A DNA stretch of 64,000 bases. Source: Paludibacteraceae bacterium (lineage in GTDB: Bacteria; Bacteroidota; Bacteroidia; Bacteroidales; Paludibacteraceae). The notes below the pieces were generated by a model. That model searched no databases. It was given only the letters and a program-made list of their open reading frames with translations, and was not told where the DNA came from. Shown here in pieces: positions 54,057-61,813 of this stretch; the stretch's first letter is position 1; each line of letters starts with the position of its first letter. The DNA is taken from NCBI GenBank assembly GCA_024401475.1, contig JAKSKZ010000003.1, forward strand, positions 52,563 through 116,562. Direction: 5' to 3'. The position numbers and the translations under genes are program-made.

Positions 54057-54791
54057 ATGGAAAGCGTAAAAGTTGGCGTAGGTCAATGTGATTCTGTAGA
54101 AACCATTTTGAACGCCTTTTTCAATATAGTTGAAGAAGAAACAAAGTTTGATAATAGCCAAGTAAACTCAAACTTGTTTAATATGTTGTTGTCTATATGG
54201 AATACGAAAAAGTATTTTTCGAAAATTTCAATTCCTTATGAATTGAAAAATGCTAATGATTCTATAATAGTACAACAACTTATTAAAAACATAAAACAGT
54301 TTGCTCCGGTTTGTTATCATTCTTATATTCACTACTTGTTAGGTGAATTAATATGTAATATTCAGCAACATTCAAAAGCGAATAATGCATGGGTAGATCT
54401 TTGGTATAACAATGCTTTGAATTGTATTGAACTGTGTGTTGTTGACGATGGGATATCAATTCACGGAAGCTATATCGAAAATAATGTCTATTGTGATAAA
54501 CTTGAATATGGAGATGCGTCAGCGATAAACATAGCTAGGTGTGGATACTCCACAAAAAATAGACCTGAGGCAGAGAATCGTGGATTTGGGATATCCACCA
54601 ATATGAAAATTATTACAGATGTCTTAGATGGTGTGTTTTCTATTTGTTCTGGGAATGCATTATTTCTAAAGGATGGCCCCAAAGCTAAGATATTAGTTCT
54701 GCCCAAAGGAATTGAATGGAAAGGGACAATCATTATTGCTAGATTGTCGCTGGACAATTCTCAATTTAATATGTATGATTATATTTATTAG
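54057..54791 (+). CDS. GHKL-type ATP-binding protein (histidine-kinase-like ATPase)
   Basis: 244 residues from the ATG at 54057. Bergerat fold: N box LLGELICNIQQHS, G1 LCVVDDGISI, G2 NRGFGISTNMKII. No dimerisation/phospho-acceptor domain, no membrane segment, so closer to anti-sigma-type kinases or stand-alone GHKL ATPases than to a sensor kinase. Followed after six bases by a STAS-like partner; such pairs recall anti-sigma / anti-anti-sigma switches. Targets not visible. Confidence 0.82.
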   Translation: MESVKVGVGQCDSVETILNAFFNIVEEETKFDNSQVNSNLFNMLLSIWNTKKYFSKISIPYELKNANDSIIVQQLIKNIKQFAPVCYHSYIHYLLGELICNIQQHSKANNAWVDLWYNNALNCIELCVVDDGISIHGSYIENNVYCDKLEYGDASAINIARCGYSTKNRPEAENRGFGISTNMKIITDVLDGVFSICSGNALFLKDGPKAKILVLPKGIEWKGTIIIARLSLDNSQFNMYDYIY

Positions 54792-54797
54792 GATTAT

Positions 54798-55133
54798 ATG
54801 AAACATATCATAAAAATTTCAGATAGTTTAGGCAATGAATTATCAACGCGTTTGATAATTGAGAATTTTGCAAAGACATTGACAAAAGAAGATGAGTATT
54901 TGTTCGATATGTCTGGCGTATCATTTATTTCACGTTCTGTGGCAGATGAATTGTTCAATATTTCGTTTTGCGATTATCATGTAGTATTGGCAAATATGGA
55001 ACCGTTTGTTCAAAAAATGATGAATGTTGTTTCTGTGAGCCGCTTCAAAACAAGAGACCTCAAACAAGACGACATAGAAATTATTCATTGCGAAACAATA
55101 AAAGATCTTTCCGATTGTCTTTTGTCGGTTTGA
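54798..55133 (+). CDS. STAS-like (DUF4325-type) protein
   Basis: 111 residues. The strand-turn-helix segment EYLFDMSGVSFISRSVADEL is the typical STAS/DUF4325 core (Ser residues where anti-anti-sigma factors are phosphorylated). The second half (VVLANMEPFVQKMMNVVSVS) fits as well. Paired with the GHKL ATPase upstream, which suggests phosphorylation-controlled partner binding. No sigma factor is encoded nearby. Confidence 0.78.
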   Translation: MKHIIKISDSLGNELSTRLIIENFAKTLTKEDEYLFDMSGVSFISRSVADELFNISFCDYHVVLANMEPFVQKMMNVVSVSRFKTRDLKQDDIEIIHCETIKDLSDCLLSV

Positions 55134-55144
55134 TTTTACCCCAA

Positions 55145-55226
55145 TAATGTAATCCACCTCTCTCGAATTTCCACATTCAGCCCGTACCGTTTACACGACG
55201 TTGAGAAGGTACTGGCTTTTTTATGA
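55145..55226 (+). repeat. decayed 5' gene fragment R2, forming a terminator
   Basis: ATGTAATCCACCTCTCTCGA, then ATTTCCACATTCAGCCCGTA, matches the start of the gene at 52979 with a stop at codon 2. AGCCCGTACC (55179) pairs with GGTACTGGCT (one mismatch), followed by six T, so the fragment now looks like the terminator of the HATPase/STAS-like pair. Confidence 0.65.
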
Positions 55227-55231
55227 AATTT

Positions 55232-55367
55232 CATATTTGACGGAATGGATTTGCCACAAATCACGGAATGAAAACTCCATATTTGACGGAATAAATTTAC
55301 TTCAAATCACGGAATAAAATCGCCATATTTGACGGAATGAATTTGCTTCAAATCACGGAATTTTGAT
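55232..55367. promoter_or_regulatory. three tandem 46-bp repeats upstream of the second DUF4143 ATPase
   Basis: Units begin at 55232, 55278 and 55324 with CATATTTGACGGAATGAATT or a close variant and end with AAATCACGGAAT. Each unit has two ACGGAAT sites. They end about 8 bases before the -33 element of the promoter at 55375. The core TTCCGT/ACGGAA is shared with the repeats at 32331. Confidence 0.65.
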
Positions 55368-55374
55368 ATTTATT

Positions 55375-55405
55375 TTTGATTTTCAGTTTGTTTTGAATAT
55401 TTTTG
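55375..55405 (+). promoter_or_regulatory. Bacteroides-type promoter of the second DUF4143 ATPase
   Basis: TTTG (55375-55378), 19 bases, TATTTTTG (55398-55405): an exact match to the consensus with ideal spacing. Transcription should begin near 55412, giving a very short leader before the ATG at 55421. Confidence 0.75.
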
Positions 55406-55420
55406 TCGTGTAAAAAACGG

Positions 55421-56719
55421 ATGGAAATGTCAAATTTTGAATATAAAAAACGTATAGCAGATGGAATACTCGAGAAGAAATTAAAATCTTCTGGAGCAGT
55501 GTTGGTGGAGGGACCCAAATGGTGTGGAAAAACAACTACGTCAGAACAGCATTCAAATAGTGTGAATTATATTTCAGACCCTGTCAATCTCCACAGAAAC
55601 ATGATTCTTGCAGAGGTTGATATAAATGCTTTGCTTGACGGTGATAAGCCATTATTATTGGATGAGTGGCAGATTATCCCTCAATTATGGGATGCAGTGC
55701 GTTTTGCGGTAGATCATAGTAAAGGAATCGGGCAATTCATACTTACTGGTTCTGCAGTTCCAGTGGATGCTGAAGAACAAAAGAAAATTAATCATACAGG
55801 CACAGGTCGAATAACAACGCTTAGAATGCGTCCTATGTCTTTGTGGGAGTCTGAAGATAGCAATGGAGAGGTAAGTTTAGAGTATTTATTTGATAATCCC
55901 AATGCAGTAATTTTCAGTGAGTCGGGTGCCTCTATTGAAGATATTGCTTTTCTTATATGTAGAGGTGGTTGGCCTATATCAACTACTTTGGAAAAAGAAT
56001 ATGCTCTTGAGACTGCTTTCTCCTATTATAAGGCTGTGACAGAAGTTGATATTTCACGAATTGATGGAGTCAAACGTAATACGACTCGAGCCAAACGATT
56101 AATGCGTTCTCTTGCTCGTCATCAGGGTAGTCAGGTTACATTGTCAGGAATCAAATCTGATATGTCTTCAAATGATACGGAATCATTAGATGTCGATACC
56201 ATATCTTCTTACATAGAGGCGTTAAAAAAAATATTTGTAATTGAAGATATGGAAGCCTGGAATCCAAATTTGCGTTCTAAGGCAGCTATTAGATCTGCTG
56301 ACACAAGGTATTTTGTCGATTCGTCCATTGCAACTGCCGCTTTGGGTGTTGGACCATTAGATTTAATAAACGATCTTAATACAATGGGACTTTTATTTGA
56401 AACAATGGCAGTCAGAGATTTGAGAGTCTATGCCGAATCTCTTGATGGAGAGTTGTTTCATTATAGAGATAGCAATGGATTGGAATGTGATTCTGTCATT
56501 CATCTACGAAATGGCAAGTATGGACTTGTTGAGATAAAACTTGGAGGTCAACAACTTATTGAAGAAGGAGCCAAAACTTTAAATAAGTTTGCTTCTATGA
56601 TTGATGTCGATAAGATGAAGTCTCCTTCTTTTAAAATGATTCTTACGGCGGTTGGAAATATTGCTTACAGAAGAGACGATGGAATTTATGTTGTCCCGAT
56701 TAGTTGTTTGAAAAATTAG
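55421..56719 (+). CDS. ATP-binding protein with C-terminal DUF4143 domain, second copy
   Basis: 432 residues from the ATG at 55421 (55427 also possible; the frame's earlier TTG lies inside the promoter). Walker A VEGPKWCGKTTTSEQ, Walker B LLLDEWQIIPQLWD, sensor QFILTGSAVP, and a C-terminal nuclease-like part (LECDSVIHLRNGKYGLVEIK). Only distantly similar to the ATPase at 32486, and of the variant with GPKWCGKTT. Preceded by tandem repeats and its own promoter. Function of the family unknown. Confidence 0.87.
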   Translation: MEMSNFEYKKRIADGILEKKLKSSGAVLVEGPKWCGKTTTSEQHSNSVNYISDPVNLHRNMILAEVDINALLDGDKPLLLDEWQIIPQLWDAVRFAVDHSKGIGQFILTGSAVPVDAEEQKKINHTGTGRITTLRMRPMSLWESEDSNGEVSLEYLFDNPNAVIFSESGASIEDIAFLICRGGWPISTTLEKEYALETAFSYYKAVTEVDISRIDGVKRNTTRAKRLMRSLARHQGSQVTLSGIKSDMSSNDTESLDVDTISSYIEALKKIFVIEDMEAWNPNLRSKAAIRSADTRYFVDSSIATAALGVGPLDLINDLNTMGLLFETMAVRDLRVYAESLDGELFHYRDSNGLECDSVIHLRNGKYGLVEIKLGGQQLIEEGAKTLNKFASMIDVDKMKSPSFKMILTAVGNIAYRRDDGIYVVPISCLKN

Positions 56720-56725
56720 AAGAGA

Positions 56726-56782
56726 TTCCACCGCTCTCGAATTCCCACATGCCCGTACCGTCTATATGACGGAGTGGAATGA
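56726..56782 (+). repeat. decayed 5' gene fragment R3
   Basis: CCACCGCTCTCGAATTCCCA, then CATGCCCGTACCGTCTATAT: third copy of the fragment, with a deletion. No terminator-like T run here. The remaining bases to 56899 hold no gene. Confidence 0.6.
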
Positions 56783-56899
56783 CACTTAAAATAGAGATCA
56801 AGATAGTCAACTGTCGGCAATCTTATTTTGAACTACTGATATGTATAATTTACAATCTACTCAAACTGAATGATTTAGTAGATTTTCAATATTTTCATT

Positions 56900-58039
56900 A
56901 TGCTAATAGAAAAGGATATTAATTCACTAAAAAAAGAGGCTAAAGAGGGAGATGTCTCATCTCAAATCATTTTGGGATATCATTACCTTTATGGATTCAA
57001 CATTCAACGTAATTTATATGAATCGTATGAGATATTTAGAAGTTTAGCAGAGCAAGGCTATACTTATGCCATAGATGCTTTGAAGAATTGTTTTTCTTCG
57101 CCTGGAGTCCTTGATGAAAACTTTAAGGAAATATATCAAGACCTTCGTGACATTATTGAAGTATGGGATCAAAATGAAATCCACCAATCGAAACACGCAC
57201 TCCAAACTCTACGTCTATTAAACCATCCTCGCTACAATCGTCTTTTGGCCGATTGCTTTCTCGATGGTTACGGATTGCCAAAAAACGAACGGCAAGGATT
57301 TGCTTTGTATGAATATATGCAAGAGAAGTTGGACTGGGTAGAAGTGCGATACGCTTGCTGTCTCCTCTACGGCATTGGTACGGAACAAGATTTTAACAAG
57401 GGGTATTATTGGCTTAATAAAATTCATGAAGGTGATTCGGGGAATGGTGAGGCAAGTTATTATTTGGCTCTTTGTTACATTAATGGATGGGGATGCGGAA
57501 TTGATCAAAAAAGAGCTCTTTCCTTATTCAAAGAGTCTGCCAACCAAGGATTTAAGAAAGCATATTATGATATAGGCGTCATGTACAGGTTCGGTGAGGG
57601 TGTTGAAATTGATATGGAGAAGGCCATTTCCTTTTATCAAAAAGGATTGAATGCAGGTATATCAGTTTGCGCTGTAAATCTTGGTGTCGTTTATGAGAAA
57701 GGTATTAACGAGGTGCCAGTAGATATAAAAAAGGCACAAAAGTATTACCTTGCTGGAATTGATTTAGGGAATTCGGATTGTATGTTCAATTTAGGTCTTT
57801 TATACTACAATGGTATTTTAGACAATGGCAAACCAGACTTCAAAAATGCTGTTCGCTATTTTGAAATGGCCGCAGAATTAGGAGAACCAGACTCTATGTA
57901 TCATTTAGGACTATGTTATCTAAATGGGAATGGTGTCGACAAGAATCAAGAAGTTGCTTTAGATTTGTTTGTTGATGCAGCAAGAAAAGGACTTACTTCT
58001 GCTCAGCAATTGTTAAAAGAAAACTATCTTATGCGTTAG
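56900..58039 (+). CDS. Sel1 repeat protein
   Basis: 379 residues, no signal peptide, no zinc ribbons. About nine Sel1-type repeats (SQIILGYHYLYGFNIQRNLY, ASYYLALCYINGWGCGIDQK, AYYDIGVMYRFGEGVEIDME, SMYHLGLCYLNGNGVDKNQE). Similar in kind to the Sel1 parts of the proteins at 42966 and 44388 but not a close copy. Probably a protein-binding scaffold. It follows the second ATPase as a separate unit. Confidence 0.87.
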   Translation: MLIEKDINSLKKEAKEGDVSSQIILGYHYLYGFNIQRNLYESYEIFRSLAEQGYTYAIDALKNCFSSPGVLDENFKEIYQDLRDIIEVWDQNEIHQSKHALQTLRLLNHPRYNRLLADCFLDGYGLPKNERQGFALYEYMQEKLDWVEVRYACCLLYGIGTEQDFNKGYYWLNKIHEGDSGNGEASYYLALCYINGWGCGIDQKRALSLFKESANQGFKKAYYDIGVMYRFGEGVEIDMEKAISFYQKGLNAGISVCAVNLGVVYEKGINEVPVDIKKAQKYYLAGIDLGNSDCMFNLGLLYYNGILDNGKPDFKNAVRYFEMAAELGEPDSMYHLGLCYLNGNGVDKNQEVALDLFVDAARKGLTSAQQLLKENYLMR

Positions 58040-58151
58040 ATAATTACAAGCAACAGGAAAAAATTGGATGGAAGAGTACCTGGCCAATACAATTTCACCC
58101 AAACAAAACGAATAGTAACCGATAAAAGCCTTATATAAAAACTAAAAAGAT

Positions 58152-58418
58152 ATGAGAAAAAATAAAAGAATAGAAATCGAACGTAGATTTTCTATAGTAG
58201 AGAAAGTGATAGAAAACACTAATTATAAAAATATGGAGGAATATTTCCCCATTGCAGAAGAATTAGAAGCACTTATAAATGAATTCAGCTGGATAGATAT
58301 TATTTTTGGATCTAAAGAAGATACTGATTTAAAAAGACGTATTAGTATTACTTTTCATAAACTCAACAATATATATAGAGAAAATAATAAAGAATTTTAC
58401 GAGTCGGCGAATATATAG
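58152..58418 (+). CDS. small helical protein, paralog 1
   Basis: 88 residues, charged and helical. Shares with the next gene the pattern ERRF-[SV]-I, NY-[KQ]-N, Y-x-x-IA-x-E, L-[IL]-NEF, then NKEF near the end. No known domain. Cytosolic. Confidence 0.65.
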   Translation: MRKNKRIEIERRFSIVEKVIENTNYKNMEEYFPIAEELEALINEFSWIDIIFGSKEDTDLKRRISITFHKLNNIYRENNKEFYESANI

Positions 58419-58504
58419 TCGAAACTTTTAATTAAACATACACATACACTTAAGGCAATCACAGAACGCAAGCCTCAAGTGTATAATTTCGAAACAAAAT
58501 AACT

Positions 58505-58783
58505 ATGAGAAGTAAAAAGAGAGAAAAAATTGAGAGGAGATTCGTTATTTTAGTAAATAGAGTCCATAATCTTAATTATCAAAATGTAAAAGATTACTGT
58601 TCAATTGCTAAAGAATTTACTAGTTTACTAAATGAATTTAATATAATAGACTTGTTGATTGTTAGAAAAACTGAAGATCTTCAATTATACAATCAAATTA
58701 GTAATCTCTACAATTCTTGTTCGGAGAAATTTGAACAAGAAAATAAAGAGTTTTGTGATAAAGTGGAAAATACACTTTTGTAG
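58505..58783 (+). CDS. small helical protein, paralog 2
   Basis: 92 residues, tandem paralog of the preceding gene at roughly one third identity by eye (EKIERRFVILVNRVHNLNYQ, SIAKEFTSLLNEFNIIDLL, FEQENKEFCDKV). The divergence shows an old duplication. The sequence between the two genes (AAGGCAATCACAGAACGCAAGC) gives no clue to role. Confidence 0.65.
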   Translation: MRSKKREKIERRFVILVNRVHNLNYQNVKDYCSIAKEFTSLLNEFNIIDLLIVRKTEDLQLYNQISNLYNSCSEKFEQENKEFCDKVENTLL

Positions 58784-58888
58784 TGTAAAATAGAATTTAA
58801 TCAAAGTTTGTGAAGGGGAAGTGTCTTTACAAGCCTAAAGTATATAATTCCGAAAGAAAATAACATAGACTGGAATAGTTGATATACA

Positions 58889-58966
58889 ATAATGCAATCC
58901 ACCAACTTGAATTTCTACATTCAGCCTGTCCCTTCTACACGGCAATAAAGAGGTACGGGCTTTTTT
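58889..58966 (+). repeat. decayed 5' gene fragment R4, terminator-like
   Basis: AATGCAATCCACCAACTTGA, then ATTTCTACATTCAGCCTGTC; ends GAGGTACGGGCTTTTTTGC. AGCCTGTCCC can pair with GGTACGGGCT imperfectly before six T. Fourth copy of the fragment. The rest of 58784-59243 has no gene. Confidence 0.6.
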
Positions 58967-59074
58967 GCAAAAAACATATTTCAAAAAATGATTTTCTTAA
59001 AAATGCAATACGAAATTACTATATTTTTTCGATTGGACAAATAAAACTGTAATTAGAAATTTATATGATTTCCA

Positions 59075-59082
59075 TATCTTTG
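59075..59082 (+). promoter_or_regulatory. -7 promoter element before the gene at 59244
   Basis: TATCTTTG followed by CA, a common Bacteroidales -7 form. The upstream element is weak (TTAG). Gives an untranslated leader of about 155 bases. Confidence 0.5.
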
Positions 59083-59243
59083 CATAGTTAAGGATACGCT
59101 ATCGCTTTTTTTTATCAGACGCCACTCTGGCTAAGAAATAATACATAAACCACTTTGCGATTTTTCACATTTACAAAAACTCATTTCAAAAAAATGATTA
59201 AATTTGAGAAAAAGTCTTACTAACAATAAAACGATTCGTCTTT

Positions 59244-60326
59244 ATGGAACACATCTACAACATCATCATAAATGGGATTGAAGATAATTATCACCATCGC
59301 TTTCAATATACCTACAGCAGAATGAATGTTGAGGTGTTGATTGCCTCAAATAGCTTTGTCATGGTTTACAAAACAGGAGTCCAAAAGACACCTGAGGAAA
59401 TTTGGAAAAGTAATGTGGTAGAAGACGGCATCAGGAAATGTTTATTGGCCCAATTGATTTTCTTCGGACACAACTGCGCATTTGAAAAAGTGATGATCAA
59501 AGAACGAGGCGCTGACAACATGGGAATCATCAAAGAGCCAAGAATATATAACCTTATCCCAAGCAACATTGAGGTTGATTTGCCCGCCCTTAAAGACGAA
59601 CGATTTGTCGCCGAATACCTGATGAAATGGGTAAGGAGCAAATACGAATCTGGCATTGCCGCCCTTTTCTCCTACATATACGCAAAATCGAAAATATGTG
59701 AAGAAGACAAATTCACCTACTATTGGCGCGCCTTTAACGGCATCTATAACAGCATAGCCCAGGCAACCAATGAGAACGGGGGAAACGTAAACACAGAAAA
59801 GGAATGCCTCAAAAATTGGCTAAAGGAGAATGGCTATCAAACATACTTAGTTTCCGCTTTCTTCAACAGAAACTACGCTATCGATAACGATTATTCGGAA
59901 GCAGAAAAGAAAACCAGACACTTTTTCTACACAATCAGAGACAAGGCCGCAAAAGCGTCATGGACTCCTGCCGACGTCAAAAATGCCCTCAACGCCAACG
60001 GTAACAAGAATCGAAACTTGGCCGTTCTTTTAGGCTTGGAAGAACATCTTCATTCCTCTGATGCCGATATGATGCAAATTGAGGTCAATGGACAAAAACG
60101 AGCGCTAAAGACCTCTTTGTATGGATACATGATGACGGAATTCGCCTACCATATCAGGTGCGAATATTTCCACGCCGCCAGACCAATTCTATTGTACACG
60201 ACATTGTCTAATCCTGAATACAGAGGGCTTGAACTAGCCAATGCCCTACTTGAACATTACCTCGACACCCACATACTAAAAGAGGTAAAGGATAAAATTA
60301 ATCTGGAAAGAGAATTATTATTATAA
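59244..60326 (+). CDS. unknown 360-residue protein with HEPN-like C-terminal motif
   Basis: Cytosolic. Mixed N-terminal half, helical C-terminal half. Near the end MMTEFAYHIRCEYFHAARPI has the Arg-x4-His spacing and surroundings (helix with a preceding aromatic and following hydrophobics) of HEPN RNase/ApeA-type domains, but no confirming second motif is visible. No recognised partner; the gene closes the accessory region and is followed by a terminator shared with rplT. Confidence 0.6.
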   Translation: MEHIYNIIINGIEDNYHHRFQYTYSRMNVEVLIASNSFVMVYKTGVQKTPEEIWKSNVVEDGIRKCLLAQLIFFGHNCAFEKVMIKERGADNMGIIKEPRIYNLIPSNIEVDLPALKDERFVAEYLMKWVRSKYESGIAALFSYIYAKSKICEEDKFTYYWRAFNGIYNSIAQATNENGGNVNTEKECLKNWLKENGYQTYLVSAFFNRNYAIDNDYSEAEKKTRHFFYTIRDKAAKASWTPADVKNALNANGNKNRNLAVLLGLEEHLHSSDADMMQIEVNGQKRALKTSLYGYMMTEFAYHIRCEYFHAARPILLYTTLSNPEYRGLELANALLEHYLDTHILKEVKDKINLERELLL

Positions 60327-60403
60327 CCTTCCAAACAGCAAATCCTTTCTTACATTTCATCAGACAACAAAGGGGCAAATTGCCGACGCACCACGAATTC
60401 CCT

Positions 60404-60436
60404 AAAAAAAAGAGGGCGTATCATCGATACACCCTC
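60404..60436 (-). terminator. rho-independent terminator of the thrS-rplT operon
   Basis: Perfect stem on the minus strand, GAGGGTGTATC / GATACGCCCTC (one G-U pair), loop of three, then eight T. 24 bases after the rplT stop. Confidence 0.9.
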
Positions 60437-60459
60437 CTTTATCCTTGTTTGTTACAAGA

Positions 60460-60813
60460 TTAAGCGTTAGCCTTTACCTTATCAACTACAGCCTTGAAAG
60501 CCTCTGGTTGGTTCATAGCCAAATCGGCCAAAACCTTGCGGTTGATTTCGATACCAGACTTGTGGATAAGACCCATCAACTTTGAGTATGACAAATCCTC
60601 CAAACGAGCTGCTGCATTGATACGTTGGATCCACAATGCACGGAAGTTACGCTTCTTGTTCTTACGGTCACGGTAAGCATACAAAAGACCCTTTTCCCAA
60701 GTGTTCTTTGCAACTGTCCATACGTTCTTTCTTGCACCGTAGTAACCTCTTGTTAACTTTAAAATTTTCTTTCTTTTTGCTCTTGAAGCAACGTGATTTA
60801 CTGATCTTGGCAT
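60460..60813 (-). CDS. rplT: 50S ribosomal protein L20
   Basis: Ribosomal protein bL20, 117 residues, early binder of 23S rRNA. Typical sequence: [63 protein letters not shown]. Last gene of the operon thrS-infC-rpmI-rplT. In other bacteria L20 represses this operon by binding the leader; no such leader structure was recognised here. Confidence 0.97.
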   Translation of the reverse strand: MPRSVNHVASRAKRKKILKLTRGYYGARKNVWTVAKNTWEKGLLYAYRDRKNKKRNFRALWIQRINAAARLEDLSYSKLMGLIHKSGIEINRKVLADLAMNQPEAFKAVVDKVKANA

Positions 60814-60907
60814 TTTATTTAGTATTTTGAATGTTAGCGCCTAAAAGGTCTTAAATGCTAAACATTCGATTAATAAAATTAAAAATTAACTCCTTGTATT
60901 TAAGCAA

Positions 60908-61105
60908 TTACTTCATTGCGAGCAAAGCTTTAACTTCAGCAGTATCGCAAGCTGCAACCAAGCCCATGTGGGTCAAAGCTCTCTTCTGCTTTGTTGTCTT
61001 CTTCGTCAAGATGTGACGCTTAAATGCATGTTTTCTCTTAATCTTTCCTGATCCGGTAAGGACAAACCTCTTTTTGGCACCGGAATTAGTCTTAATTTTT
61101 GGCAT
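60908..61105 (-). CDS. rpmI: 50S ribosomal protein L35
   Basis: Ribosomal protein bL35, 65 residues: [34 protein letters not shown]. Third gene of the operon; 94 bases separate it from rplT and 54 from infC. Confidence 0.97.
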   Translation of the reverse strand: MPKIKTNSGAKKRFVLTGSGKIKRKHAFKRHILTKKTTKQKRALTHMGLVAACDTAEVKALLAMK

Positions 61106-61159
61106 TTTTTTAATTTTTAATTTTTATTTAACTACACGGCTCAACACCGCTGATTTTTC

Positions 61160-61762
61160 TTATTTTGCTTTTTTCTTTGGAGAAAGTTGGATGATCATAC
61201 GCTTACCCTCCAAAAGAGGAAGCTGGTCAACCTTCGCATACTCCTCCAAGTCATTAGCGAAACGGAGCAACAAAACTTCACCTTGCTCCTTGAACAAAAT
61301 CGAACGTCCCTTGAAGAAGACATAAGCCTTAATCTTAGAACCGTCGTTCAAGAACTCGATGGCGTGCTTCAATTTGAAATTGTAGTCATGGTCATCTGTT
61401 TGAGGTCCGAAACGAATCTCCTTCACAACGACCTTTGTTGCCTTCGCCTTCAACTCCTTCTCACGCTTCTTCTGCTGATAAAGGAATTTTTGGTAATCAG
61501 TAACTCTACAAACAGGAGGTTCCGCATTTGGAGAGATCTCGACCAAGTCAAGACCTTGTTCTTCCGCTATTTGACGAGCTTGCTCAATTGTATAAACACC
61601 TTGCTCTACGTTTTCTCCTACCAAACGGACTTCTTTTACACGGATGCGCTCATTCACTCTATGCTGCATTTCCTTGCCACCATTGGAATTTGCACTTCCA
61701 TTCCTACCACTTGTAGGGGAAGTTCCTGCATCCGGTTTCTTAAAAAATGGTTTAGTTGCGAT
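61160..61762 (-). CDS. infC: translation initiation factor IF-3, rare ATC start
   Basis: IF-3, 200 residues when read from ATC at 61762. Known parts: [81 protein letters not shown]. The first ATG in frame (61669) would leave only two residues before the family core and put no ribosome site upstream. Instead a perfect AGGAGG (61771-61776) is followed after 8 bases by ATC GCA ACT AAA (or after 5 by ATT), giving an N-terminus (I/M)[12 protein letters not shown] with a Ser/Gly/Asn-rich extension. infC is known to use AUU/AUC/AUA starts in many bacteria as part of its own feedback control. Confidence 0.9.
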   Translation of the reverse strand: MATKPFFKKPDAGTSPTSGRNGSANSNGGKEMQHRVNERIRVKEVRLVGENVEQGVYTIEQARQIAEEQGLDLVEISPNAEPPVCRVTDYQKFLYQQKKREKELKAKATKVVVKEIRFGPQTDDHDYNFKLKHAIEFLNDGSKIKAYVFFKGRSILFKEQGEVLLLRFANDLEEYAKVDQLPLLEGKRMIIQLSPKKKAK

Positions 61763-61770
61763 AATTAAAT

Positions 61771-61776
61771 CCTCCT
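61771..61776 (-). promoter_or_regulatory. perfect Shine-Dalgarno for infC
   Basis: AGGAGG on the minus strand, 8 bases before ATC (61762) and 5 before ATT (61765). Bacteroidota rarely use such sites, so its presence here marks a special start. Confidence 0.75.
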
Positions 61777-61813
61777 AATTTTACTTAAACTTACTGATAA
61801 TTAATTATTTGAA

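Noticed and set aside
55232..55367. CRISPR array
   Set aside because: Three joined 46-bp units whose apparent spacers are also repeated; no cas genes.
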